A program made the translations under genes and the position numbers. Of a stretch of DNA of 13,785 nucleotides, positions 6,936-13,785 are shown one piece after another (within the stretch, counting starts at the first letter, position 1; each line of letters opens with the position of its first letter). The notes beneath the pieces are model-generated. The model searched no databases. It was not told where the DNA came from and saw only the letters and a list, made by a program, of their open reading frames with translations. The stretch is taken from the NCBI GenBank assembly GCA_964387775.1, contig CAYLZO010000141.1, positions 1 through 13,785 on the forward strand, given 5' to 3'. The DNA comes from CAYLZO01 sp964387775. Lineage in GTDB: Bacteria; Chloroflexota; Anaerolineae; JAAYZQ01.

Positions 6936-7735
6936 GTACGCTTCTCCGTCTGCGCAGAGATCCAGCCAATGGATTGCGCAAAGTTTCGGACCACCTGGTT
7001 ATAGGCCTCCGGCTGGTCGAGATTGCAGGCGTGACCCGCACCGGGTATAATCTGTGCCTGCCCCTCTCGCAGCGTTGCTAGGAATCGTGCTTCACCGCGG
7101 CGCGATGCCCGGTCTCGTTCACCGTTTAGAATCAGACATGGTCCGGGGTATTCGGCCAACAGGGCGGCAAAATCCTTGTCAGCCATTTCTGAAAATGAAG
7201 GGCCGAGCGCTCCAGGATAAACGCCAGCCTGCAACTGTGCCTCGGCGACATCGGCCAGCGCTGACGGAAACATGCGCCGCGTTTTCTGTTCGGCTCGAGC
7301 ATGGCTCTGCTTCAGCCAGCCGCGCCGCATCAACCCACTCGCGATCCTGAGATATAGACCCAACGCGCCCTGGAAATTGAGGCTACACCCTGACAGCACA
7401 AGTCCTGCCACCAAGTCAGGATGAGAATGGGCGAGTTCAATCGAGACGTAACCACCCAGGGAAAGACCCGCGACAAGTGCTGGCCCCTCCACTTCACTGC
7501 GGATGATCTCGGCCAGGCCTTGCACGGCAGCGTCGAAGGTAAAGGGAACATGGAATAGTGTGCCGTGGCCGGGTAGATCCGAGGCAATCACGCGATAGCC
7601 ATCCGAGAGGCCGCGCAACTGCGGCAACCACATCTTGCGCGTGACGACGGAACCATGCACCAGCAACATTGCCGGCGCATCCGGCGACCCGAAGGCATCA
7701 AATTGCGGTGCTGCGCACTCGGCTCGATTCACCAT
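6932..7735 (-). CDS. Alpha/beta hydrolase
   Basis: The 267-aa product has the full alpha/beta hydrolase layout: LLVHG (24-28) forming the oxyanion-hole turn, SDLPGHG (52-58), the nucleophile elbow GLSLGG with S92, the acid D208 in NGERD, and H235 in GAGHACN. There is no signal peptide or membrane helix, so it is probably cytoplasmic. The substrate cannot be told: the fold covers esterases, lactonases, haloperoxidase-like enzymes and many others. The lid region (about 125-190) is helical and Arg/Lys-rich. The ATG at 7735 has GAAGGAAG upstream and overlaps the end of the PPC-repeat lipoprotein by 7 bp; its stop overlaps the CPBP start. This suggests coupled translation of the three. Confidence 0.92.
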   Translation of the reverse strand: MVNRAECAAPQFDAFGSPDAPAMLLVHGSVVTRKMWLPQLRGLSDGYRVIASDLPGHGTLFHVPFTFDAAVQGLAEIIRSEVEGPALVAGLSLGGYVSIELAHSHPDLVAGLVLSGCSLNFQGALGLYLRIASGLMRRGWLKQSHARAEQKTRRMFPSALADVAEAQLQAGVYPGALGPSFSEMADKDFAALLAEYPGPCLILNGERDRASRRGEARFLATLREGQAQIIPGAGHACNLDQPEAYNQVVRNFAQSIGWISAQTEKRT

Positions 7736-9333
7736 CGATAGCTTCCTTCCATGGTATCCAGAAGGCCGACATGGGCCTCAAGGATCCGCACCTGGGTCGC
7801 CAGCAGTGCGCCAGGTTCGCCTGGCTTGCCCCGTGATTGGATCTTCATACCTGCGCGTAGGTCGCACAGCAGGATCGCCTCTCCATTGACGGAGAGCAGC
7901 TCACTTTCTTCTGTCAGGGCGACGACCGTGAACCCGTCGACCGGTTCTGCCAGGGTGATGATGCGCGCGCTGGGCGAAACATCCAGGACCGTGCCTTCAA
8001 TCGTGATATCGGGCTCAGCCTGCTCAGCAGGGATGGTGATCGCCAGCGTATAGTCGGCGCCGATGCCGCCTCGTGCCTGCACGCTGATCAAATAGTCCTG
8101 GGTGACGGGCAAGATGCCGTCGAATACACCCCCCGGCGGCCCGGCGCGCCCGCTCAGCAGCACCTGGCCGTCGGCGCCCGAGATGACCATGCCGACCTGG
8201 CCCGTCGTGGCATGCGGCGCGACGATCATCCGCTGGCCGCCAAGGGCGCGCAGCACATAGTGGCGCATCTGGCCTTCCTCCAGGCTGCCGGCGACCGTCG
8301 CCGAGGTGGCGCCTGCCGCAAAGCGGACGCGGACGGGGATGAGCACGCTCAACCGGTAGTCGGTGGCGCCCACGTCGGACACCAGTTCGACGTAGTAGTC
8401 CTGCGTGCTAGGCACGACGGTGCGGACGTGGGCCTCGCCCATGGGCTTGACCACGACGCTGTCGGCGCCGACGATGGAAAAGCGCAGGCCCGGGCCCGTC
8501 GCGCCGACGGCGGCGTTCACCTCGACGAACTGGCCCGCGGCCACGCCCATGACATAGCGGGCGCGACTACCGTCTGGCAGGTAGCCCTCGATCTCTGCCT
8601 GTGTGGCGCCCCGCTCAAAGAGGATGCGCTCCACGGCGGGGGCCGGCGATGGTGTGGGGCTGGGCGGGAGCGGTGTGGCTGTGGGTGCGGGTGGACGCCG
8701 CGTCGCCGGTGACGTAGGTGTGGCTGTCAGAGTGGGCGTAAGCGCCGGCGCGGCAGTGGCGGTGGCGGTGATGGTGGCCGTAGGCGAGGGCGTGACCGCC
8801 GGCATCCCTTGCAGGAACGCTGCCAGGTCCGGGTCGCTCCTGGCAAAAGTGAGGATGCCCTCGTGATCCAGGGGCACGGCCGATAGGTCGCGATGGAGCT
8901 GCCGGACCGCCGTCGTGCCCCCTTGAGTGGTGACGAGGAATAGGTTGCCGGCTTCCAGGTCATAACGGTTCCCTCCGAGATGGACCTCGCCCGTCGTGCC
9001 GTCCCGCGTCTGCACCTCCCAGGCCAGGCTGCGCCCATCGGCGGAACAAGCGGCGCCGCGCTCGATGGACAGCCGGCCGCTGGCGAACCCGGCGCTGTCG
9101 GCCGTGCGCTCGCCGGCCAAGTCGTGCCAGATCATAACTTCCAACGCGAGGTCCCCCCGCGCCCCCTCTGCCCAGCGCAAAAAGAGATAGCCCCCCTGGG
9201 CGACGGAGCCCATCGCCTTGCTCGCACCCGGCGGGGTGGAGCCAGCGCCGCAGGCAGCAACCCCGGTGGTTAGCAGCGCGACCAGGAGCGCCAGGCGTAT
9301 CCTTCGGATGATCATTTTGCTCGTCTGCTTCAT
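7729..9333 (-). CDS. Lipoprotein with Thr/Pro linker, two PPC-like repeats and a DUF5666-like C-terminus
   Basis: The 534-aa product has a basic start, a hydrophobic core and the lipobox GVAAC (C28). Residues about 44-178 form an N-terminal region of unknown fold (SDPDLAAFLQGMP near its end). Residues 180-234 are a Thr/Pro/Ala linker, common in exported Anaerolineae proteins. Two repeats follow, about 235-333 and 334-436, aligned by F-x2-GAT-x2-A, G-x-L-x2-G, IxGAD, P-x-TQDY, DYxL and a closing IP; they resemble bacterial pre-peptidase C-terminal beta domains. Residues 441-516 (TIEGTVLDVSPSARIITL, then LRAGMKIQSRG) look like a DUF5666-type beta domain. The chosen ATG at 9333 has GGAGG upstream and forms an ATGA overlap with the preceding hydrolase stop; the frame extends to 9399 without a site. 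No catalytic motif is visible. Confidence 0.88.
   Translation of the reverse strand: MKQTSKMIIRRIRLALLVALLTTGVAACGAGSTPPGASKAMGSVAQGGYLFLRWAEGARGDLALEVMIWHDLAGERTADSAGFASGRLSIERGAACSADGRSLAWEVQTRDGTTGEVHLGGNRYDLEAGNLFLVTTQGGTTAVRQLHRDLSAVPLDHEGILTFARSDPDLAAFLQGMPAVTPSPTATITATATAAPALTPTLTATPTSPATRRPPAPTATPLPPSPTPSPAPAVERILFERGATQAEIEGYLPDGSRARYVMGVAAGQFVEVNAAVGATGPGLRFSIVGADSVVVKPMGEAHVRTVVPSTQDYYVELVSDVGATDYRLSVLIPVRVRFAAGATSATVAGSLEEGQMRHYVLRALGGQRMIVAPHATTGQVGMVISGADGQVLLSGRAGPPGGVFDGILPVTQDYLISVQARGGIGADYTLAITIPAEQAEPDITIEGTVLDVSPSARIITLAEPVDGFTVVALTEESELLSVNGEAILLCDLRAGMKIQSRGKPGEPGALLATQVRILEAHVGLLDTMEGSYRW
8633..8794 (-). repeat. Low-complexity DNA encoding the Thr/Pro/Ala linker
   Basis: The coding strand is built from irregular ACx-GCx-CCx triplets over about 160 bp, giving residues 180-234 of the lipoprotein. 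It is a degenerate simple repeat without a fixed unit, expected of flexible surface-protein linkers and prone to length change between strains. Confidence 0.6.
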
Positions 9334-10541
9334 ACCAACACGTCCTCCAACCAATCGAATGCGATCTGGTTCATCAAACTCAAGTTGTTGGTGACACAAT
9401 GGGCATCAGCGCCCTCATCGACCTCGGTAATCCGCATGGTCTTTTCACCCGGCAGGCGTTCATAGAGCAGGCGCCCCTGACGCAGGACTTCTTCCCCTTC
9501 CCCTTGGCCGACGATGAGCAGCGTCGGGCAGGTGATTCGTTCTTCCAACCCGACGATGGTGAATCCCTTCAGAGCAGAGAATATCTGCGAGGGCCTTGCC
9601 ACGCCCAGGATCCAATAGTAGGTTTCGAGCGCAAAACGGATCAGTGGGTTCACCCTGGCAGCCCACAGGAGCAAGGGATCGAGCAACCGGGAGTTCAGGG
9701 TCCGGATCCAGGCCGGCAGACCTTTGTGCTGGGCTGCGGAAAAGTCAAGGTAGGGTGGATTGGCGATGCAGGCCGCGATGCGCTTTTCGTGGGCCGCGGT
9801 GCGCAGCGCCAGGTAGCCACCCAAGCTCAAGCCGTAGAGGGCGAGTTTTTCGCCATCCACATCTGGTCTACCAAGCGCATAATCAACGACTGTTTCTATG
9901 GGCGCGTCATAGTCGTGGCGAAAGACCAAGCCGGGGTTGGTGTGAAGCGCACCGCGTTGGCCCGGCCCTTCGATGAGAAGGGCGTGGAACCCCCTGCGGC
10001 GGGCGCCTTCGCCCATGTAGAAAAAGAGCTCCTCGCCAGAGCTATCGCCGCCGCCAACCACAATCACAGTAGGGCGCTTTGGGCCGTCAGCAATCGCGGG
10101 AATGAAATAACCGGGCAACGAGGTTCCTTCAAAGGGAATGCTGATCGACTCAAAAGGCGGAGCAAACAATGCTCCAGCTTGCCGAAAGCAGGCGCGACTT
10201 TTCTCCCACATCTGTCGATGGCGCGGATCACCCGGGCGGAGAAGCAATTCGGCGCTGCGATAGTAGTTGGCAGCACGCAGAAACGCTTCCCGGGCGCTCA
10301 CAGCGTGGCCGTTTCCCAGGCTGGTCCCGGCTTGAGCCTCAACGCGTTGGGCCAGTCGCCGCCAGGCGTCCGTCCAGCTTGCGAAATCCCCCTCCTTGAT
10401 TTGTTCAGCAGCCCAGAAACACTCACCCAATTCGGCGCCACCATAGGTTTGATGGGCCAGGGTACGCATGAACTGGGAATCAAAGAACTCGTTGCGAAAT
10501 ACGCCCAGACGTTGCTCGCTAAAGCAGGTCTCTTGTGCCAT
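9330..10541 (-). CDS. Alpha/beta hydrolase, FrsA / 2,6-dihydroxypseudooxynicotine hydrolase-like
   Basis: The 403-aa product has a helical N-terminal cap (about 1-128) followed by an alpha/beta hydrolase core. Landmarks: FEGTSLPGYFIP (137-148), VVGGGDSSGEE (161-171), GPGQRG (192-197), the nucleophile elbow YGLSLGG with S239, and H381 in GADAHC. This two-part layout matches esterase-like enzymes of the FrsA/DUF1100 and DHPON-hydrolase group, some of which cleave C-C bonds. At the acid position the sequence is GQGEGEE (345-351), with Glu where Asp is usual. No signal peptide, so cytoplasmic. Three starts are possible: TTG 10577, ATG 10565 and ATG 10541; the last has a GGAG site at good spacing. 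It is the first gene of the long operon, 84 bp past a terminator, and its stop overlaps the next start as ATGA. Confidence 0.9.
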   Translation of the reverse strand: MAQETCFSEQRLGVFRNEFFDSQFMRTLAHQTYGGAELGECFWAAEQIKEGDFASWTDAWRRLAQRVEAQAGTSLGNGHAVSAREAFLRAANYYRSAELLLRPGDPRHRQMWEKSRACFRQAGALFAPPFESISIPFEGTSLPGYFIPAIADGPKRPTVIVVGGGDSSGEELFFYMGEGARRRGFHALLIEGPGQRGALHTNPGLVFRHDYDAPIETVVDYALGRPDVDGEKLALYGLSLGGYLALRTAAHEKRIAACIANPPYLDFSAAQHKGLPAWIRTLNSRLLDPLLLWAARVNPLIRFALETYYWILGVARPSQIFSALKGFTIVGLEERITCPTLLIVGQGEGEEVLRQGRLLYERLPGEKTMRITEVDEGADAHCVTNNLSLMNQIAFDWLEDVLV

Positions 10542-10579
10542 ACTTTGTCTCCACTCGTCAACCATTAGCCTCAGCAACA

Positions 10580-10593
10580 GGGTTTCGAGACCC
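10580..10593. promoter_or_regulatory. Candidate operator: 14-bp dyad upstream of the operon
   Basis: GGGTTTCGAGACCC is an even palindrome with six of seven pairs matched. It lies 39 bp upstream of the chosen start of the first operon gene, in the only gap between the regulator's terminator and the operon. Position and symmetry fit a regulator binding site, but there is no second copy in view and the length could arise by chance. Confidence 0.25.
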
Positions 10594-10624
10594 CTGCCTG
10601 CCGTTCACAGGCTCATGATACCCG

Positions 10625-10649
10625 AAAAAAGGGTGGAGCGTCTTCCACC
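10625..10649 (-). terminator. Rho-independent terminator after the MalT-like regulator
   Basis: On the minus strand, GGTGGA pairs perfectly with TCCACC around a 6-nt loop (10632-10649) and is followed by CCTTTTTTC (T run 10625-10630). It lies 47 bp after the regulator's stop and separates it from the hydrolase operon, so that operon should have its own promoter between here and 10541. Confidence 0.8.
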
Positions 10650-10695
10650 GAAGGTTGAATTTAGGGGGTGGAGATGGGGGTGGATCTGACTGCCG

Positions 10696-13482
10696 TTACA
10701 ACAGTCCCAGTTCTTGCGCCCGGGCGACCGCCTGGGTCCGGTTCTTTACCTCGAGTTTGCCATAGAGGTGGTTGATATGTGACTTGACCGTGCTTACGGC
10801 TACAACCAACTGCTGGGCAATCTCGCGGTTCGACAGGCCGCCGGCGATGAGGCGCAGGACTTCCAATTCGCGCTCGGTCAGGGGTTCGACGAGGCCCTGT
10901 ACCGAAGGCGATGTCACTTGGGGGCTCTCGCCGAAAGCCGCCAGCAACCGGCTGACATACCTCGGCGCGATACCGTGCGTTTCGGCACCACCGCCACGCT
11001 CAGCCAGAGCGTCGCGCCCTTTCCGCTGCGCTTCAAGGATCTGCGTCAGCAGATGGGCCATCGGCTCACCCTCGTCGACAAAGGTGCGTACGTAGCCTTC
11101 TGGCTCGGCCAAAGACAGAGCGTGTTCCAGCGCGGACAATGCCCGGCCATCCTCTCCCTGCGCCTGGAATGCCAGTGCCTGGAGTGCCTGGACCTTGATC
11201 ACGTGTGCCGTCCGGCCCGCTGTCTGGGCCGCCCCCGACAGAGACGCCAGCAAGCGCAGCGCTTCATTGAGCCGGTCCTGGGCGATCAGCGTCCGGGCCA
11301 CGGCTGCCTGTTCGACCTCGCCGGCCGCGTCGAGTTCATCCGCCGGTTGGAGCTGACGCTTTTGCGCCCAGCGCGCCGCCGCCAGCAGGTCGCCCTGCGC
11401 CAGCCACAGCCGGACCCGCAACTCGGCAGCCAGGGCCGTCACCAGGGCATAGTCGCTCCCCTGCCCCAACCGCTCCGCTTGTTCGATGTGCTCCAGGGCG
11501 CCGTCGCGGTCACCCTGCGCCTCGCAGACCCGCGCCAGGAGGGCATGGCCGAACACCTGGTAGGCGATGAATCCGCCCAGCTTGCTCAACCGGACCCCCT
11601 CCAGGGCATGCTGCCCGGCGGCATCCAGATCGTTCCACTCATAGAGCACGCCGGCCCTGCCCACGTAGGCCATGCCGGCAAAGGGCACGGGGCGGCGGCC
11701 CACACCCTGCCCCAGTTCGAGCGCCTCCTGGTAGGTGTTCATCGCCTGGTGCAGCGCCGCCTGCATCTCGTAGGCGCGGCCCAGGATGGCCAGGGCGGTC
11801 AGGGTCTGGAACGACTGGCTCGCGGCGCGGCTGAGGGCGACCGCCTCGGTGAGGGCCTGGATGGCGGCGGCCGGGTCGCCGCGCCAGTGATAGGCAACGC
11901 CCAGGTTTTGGGCGACAATGGCCCGCACGACCAGGTCCTCGGCGGGCAGCAGGGCCAACGCTTGCTGCGAGAGCTCAACGGCCTGGGGCAGGTCGCCGCG
12001 CACCCCGGCGATGTAGGCGTGGACGGCGGTCGCTTCGCCGTGAAGGCGATTACTGTCGAGCTCGCGCAGGCAACGCTCCGCGCCGTGCAGGTCGCCCGAC
12101 TTGGCCAGGGCCCAGGCGTGCAACACGCCCAGTTGGGGATTGGCCCGCACGACGGGGCGCGGCAGGAGCGCGATCCAGCCGAAGATCGTCGTCATCTCGC
12201 CACGGGTGAAGGTGGCCCAGCCCGCCTCCTGGATCAGGTGCGCCGCCCGTTCAAAATCGGCGCAGGTCAGGGCGTGGCCGATCGCTTCGGCGATCAGTCC
12301 TTCCTGCTCGTACCACGCGCTGGCCCGCCGGTGTAGCTCGGGCACCAGGTCTCCCATCTCTCGCTCCAGTCGCTGGCGCAAGATGTCGGCAAAGAGATGA
12401 TGGTAACGATACCAGCGCCGCTGCTCGTCCAGGGGTACAAGGAACAGATTAGCTGCTTCCAGGTGTTCCAGGACAGCCTGGGAATCGGGGAAGCGGGGGA
12501 TCGGGGAATCAGACGCGACGTCCAGGTCCTTGATTTCCTGATTCCCGGTCACTGCGTCACACAGCGAGCCGGTCAGCCGGTCGAGGATGGACGTCTGCAA
12601 TAGAAATACCTGGATTTCCCGGGGCTGCCGGTTGAGAACTTCTTCGGTCAGGTAGTCGAGCACGTAGCGCTGGCTGCCGCTGAATGCCCGGACAAAGTCC
12701 GCAACGTTCTCCTGCCCTTGCAGCGAGAGCGTCCCTTGCAAAGCAAGGGCGGCCAATTGCAGACCCACGATCCAACCTTCGGTTCGCTGTTCGAGCGCTG
12801 CGACGTGCTCGGCTGAGAGGGCCAGCGCCATTGTGTCGTTGAAATACGCCTCGGCTTCGCCGGGCGTGAAGCGCAGGTCGGCCGCGTGGAGTTCGGTCAT
12901 CTGTCCCCGGCCGCGCAGCCGGGCCAGGGGCAAGGGTGGGTCCGCGCGAGTGGCCATGACGAGGTGCATTCCCCGCTCAGAGGGTGGCAGGTGGTCGAGC
13001 AGAAACGACATCGCTTTGTGGATAGAGGATGCTTCGATCACGTGATAATCGTCGAGGACGAGGATGAAAGGCTCGGTGGTCGCGGCAATGTCGTTGATCA
13101 GGGTGGTGAGCAGGGGTTCCGGCTGGGATGCGCCGCGAGGCGCCTGCAACATCGCCTGGGCTGATTGGCCGATCTGCGGATCGACCCTCTGCAGGGCGGC
13201 GATCAGGTAGACCAGGAAACGCGCCAGGTCATTGTCTCCCCCGTCCAGCGAGAGCCAGGCGGCTGGCCTGTCGGTCTGCTGGAGCCAGTCACTCAGCAGC
13301 GTCGTCTTGCCGAACCCGGCCGGGGCAGAGATCAGCGTCATCCGTCGGCCCAGGTGCAGCCCCTCCCCCAGTTGCCGAACCAGGTGTGGGCGCGGCACCA
13401 ACCCCGGGCCCGTCGGTGGCCTATAGAGCTTTGTGGTCAAGAGCGGCGTGGACGTCGCCCCATGCGCTGGCTTCTCTGGCAT
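10696..13482 (-). CDS. MalT-like (LAL family) ATP-dependent LuxR-type transcriptional regulator
   Basis: The 928-aa product has the classic LAL layout. An N-terminal STAND ATPase carries Walker A SAPAGFGKTT (52-61, K59) and Walker B FILVLDDYH (139-147, D144-D145). WYRYHHLFADILRQRL (357-372) is the conserved block before a long TPR-like helical region (about 380-820). The C-terminus (866-928) is a LuxR HTH: LTERELEVLRLIA, GLSNREIAQQL, VSTVKSHINHLYGKL. Such proteins bind ATP and an inducer, oligomerise and activate transcription. Residues about 313-334 are an extra stretch encoded by a palindromic/tandem repeat. Three starts are in frame (13524, 13500, 13482); the sequence has no Shine-Dalgarno before 13482, but a -10-like hexamer six bases upstream suggests a leaderless message from there. 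A terminator follows. Likely controls nearby genes; inferred. Confidence 0.92.
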   Translation of the reverse strand: MPEKPAHGATSTPLLTTKLYRPPTGPGLVPRPHLVRQLGEGLHLGRRMTLISAPAGFGKTTLLSDWLQQTDRPAAWLSLDGGDNDLARFLVYLIAALQRVDPQIGQSAQAMLQAPRGASQPEPLLTTLINDIAATTEPFILVLDDYHVIEASSIHKAMSFLLDHLPPSERGMHLVMATRADPPLPLARLRGRGQMTELHAADLRFTPGEAEAYFNDTMALALSAEHVAALEQRTEGWIVGLQLAALALQGTLSLQGQENVADFVRAFSGSQRYVLDYLTEEVLNRQPREIQVFLLQTSILDRLTGSLCDAVTGNQEIKDLDVASDSPIPRFPDSQAVLEHLEAANLFLVPLDEQRRWYRYHHLFADILRQRLEREMGDLVPELHRRASAWYEQEGLIAEAIGHALTCADFERAAHLIQEAGWATFTRGEMTTIFGWIALLPRPVVRANPQLGVLHAWALAKSGDLHGAERCLRELDSNRLHGEATAVHAYIAGVRGDLPQAVELSQQALALLPAEDLVVRAIVAQNLGVAYHWRGDPAAAIQALTEAVALSRAASQSFQTLTALAILGRAYEMQAALHQAMNTYQEALELGQGVGRRPVPFAGMAYVGRAGVLYEWNDLDAAGQHALEGVRLSKLGGFIAYQVFGHALLARVCEAQGDRDGALEHIEQAERLGQGSDYALVTALAAELRVRLWLAQGDLLAAARWAQKRQLQPADELDAAGEVEQAAVARTLIAQDRLNEALRLLASLSGAAQTAGRTAHVIKVQALQALAFQAQGEDGRALSALEHALSLAEPEGYVRTFVDEGEPMAHLLTQILEAQRKGRDALAERGGGAETHGIAPRYVSRLLAAFGESPQVTSPSVQGLVEPLTERELEVLRLIAGGLSNREIAQQLVVAVSTVKSHINHLYGKLEVKNRTQAVARAQELGLL
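12480..12546. repeat. In-frame palindromic element with tandem octamers inside the regulator gene
   Basis: On the plus strand, four head-to-tail octamers occupy 12480-12511: GGGAATCG, GGGAAGCG, GGGGATCG, GGGAATCA. The far end (12532-12546) is GATTTCCTGATTCCC, whose reverse complement begins GGGAATCA, so the element is bounded by inverted copies of GGGAATC. It encodes residues about 313-334 of the regulator (NQEIKDLD...SPIPRFPDS), between conserved LCDAVTG and AVLEHLEAANLFLVPLD, which normally lie close together. The length of about 66 bp keeps the frame. Confidence 0.65.
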
Positions 13483-13488
13483 GGGGCT

Positions 13489-13517
13489 ATCATACCACAT
13501 CTCGTCCGGGCCTGCAA
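13489..13517 (-). promoter_or_regulatory. Candidate leaderless promoter of the MalT-like regulator
   Basis: On the minus strand TATGAT (13494-13489, five of six to the -10 consensus) is preceded at exactly 17 bp by TTGCAG (13517-13512, a weak -35 match beginning TTG). The ATG at 13482 starts seven bases after the -10, so transcription would begin at or next to the start codon. No ribosome binding site precedes that ATG, which agrees with a leaderless message. Confidence 0.5.
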
Positions 13518-13520
13518 CAC

Positions 13521-13555
13521 ACAACGGACCAGCCTGTAGTAGGCTGGTCCGTTGT
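13521..13555. terminator. 15-bp perfect inverted repeat between the right-edge gene and the regulator
   Basis: ACAACGGACCAGCCT (13521-13535) is exactly inverted at 13541-13555 around a 5-nt loop. It lies 68 bp after the stop of the right-edge gene and three bases before the regulator's -35-like hexamer. As an RNA hairpin it is very stable, and the minus-strand tail is GTGTTG, T-rich but not a T run. A terminator for the right-edge gene is the first reading; an operator next to the promoter is the alternative. Confidence 0.55.
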
Positions 13556-13623
13556 CAAAGCGATTCGCCAGCGGATCGAACCCGGCCAATCATGCAAAGC
13601 TCAGGGGGCACGTTCTGCATCGG

Positions 13624-13785
13624 CTACATGTCTGTTTCCTCAGGCTGCTCGTCTGCCTCTTCCGCAGACCCGACCCGGCCCAGAAAGCGTTCGATCTCCT
13701 GTTTGATGAACTGGGCCTGGTTCCAGTCAGGAATGGCGCCGATCAGTTTTGTCTTTTCGCCAAAGCGGTCCACCATGTACAGCGC
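13624..13785 (-). CDS. C-terminal end of an unidentified protein (partial)
   Basis: The frame entering at the right edge codes for 53 residues and stops at TAG (13624-13626). It reads ALYMVDRFGEKTKLIGAIPD, then a helical stretch with NQAQFIKQEIERFLGRV, then an acidic tail rich in E and D ending in EETDM. The pattern of a short beta-hairpin, a charged helix ending in IERFLG, and an acidic end is reminiscent of the C-termini of conserved membrane-associated hypothetical proteins, but I cannot name it. The start is outside the window. Codon use fits the neighbours, and a strong hairpin follows 68 bp after the stop. Confidence 0.7.
   Translation of the reverse strand, partial: ALYMVDRFGEKTKLIGAIPDWNQAQFIKQEIERFLGRVGSAEEADEQPEETDM

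Noticed and set aside
459..10541. The operon as a phage-defence or bacteriocin system
   Set aside because: A CPBP protease alone suggests this, but there is no nuclease, toxin, precursor peptide, or ABC exporter, and the rest are surface modules and hydrolases.
9399..10568. 389-codon open frame on the plus strand
   Set aside because: Antisense to the FrsA-like hydrolase, which has a full set of motifs.
10655..10686. GGGGGTGGAGATGGGGGTGG run as a tandem repeat or quadruplex
   Set aside because: Only two imperfect units are present; G-rich runs of this size are unremarkable at this base composition.
10918..12336. 472-codon open frame on the plus strand
   Set aside because: Antisense to the TPR-like part of the MalT-type regulator; composition is typical of a shadow frame and no family is recognisable.
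13553..13558. Perfect TTGACA on the minus strand inside the inverted repeat
   Set aside because: No -10-like hexamer lies 16-18 bp downstream; the match falls within the hairpin arm and is probably chance.

Overview
The window is high-GC bacterial DNA. Several traits suggest a Chloroflexota genome (Anaerolineae- or Caldilineae-like): a large MalT/LAL-type LuxR regulator, a lipoprotein with a long Thr/Pro linker, PA14 and golvesin-type surface modules, an aldo/keto reductase fused to a ferredoxin domain, and small conserved proteins I associate with that phylum. This placement is inference from protein style, not from a marker gene.

Layout. At the left edge, the last codons of a plus-strand gene (1-123) end in a rho-independent terminator (139-175). 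A second plus-strand terminator (302-341) lies 160 bp further on, behind an extended -10 motif, and may end a small RNA of about 120 nt. Everything from 459 to the right edge is on the minus strand. Read in the direction of transcription (right to left), this comprises: the C-terminus of an unknown protein (13785-13624); a 15-bp perfect inverted repeat; a 928-aa MalT-like regulator (13482-10696) with a promoter-like sequence abutting its ATG; a clear terminator (10649-10625); and then an uninterrupted run of ten genes and one gene relic down to 459.

The run has gaps of 12-33 bp or 4-7 bp overlaps, so it is very likely one operon of about 10 kb. In order it encodes: an FrsA/DHPON-hydrolase-like alpha/beta hydrolase; a lipoprotein with two PPC-like repeats; a second alpha/beta hydrolase; a CPBP/Rce1-type membrane protease; a relic of an NmrA-like SDR; a lipoprotein joining an M35-protease-type N-terminal domain to an FG-GAP-like repeat; a 74-aa conserved small protein; a 359-aa membrane-anchored protein; a four-helix membrane protein; a secreted PA14-PA14-golvesin protein; and a COG1453-type aldo/keto reductase with two [4Fe-4S] motifs.

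How they may work together: five products are predicted at or outside the membrane with extracytoplasmic domains or membrane segments (two lipoproteins, one anchored protein, one secreted adhesin-like protein, one small membrane protein), and a sixth is a membrane protease. Three or four are soluble enzymes. A cell-surface function with associated hydrolysis is the simplest reading, but no substrate can be named. The MalT-like regulator is the natural candidate controller, though a terminator separates it from the operon. I found no CRISPR array, transposase, tRNA or rRNA.
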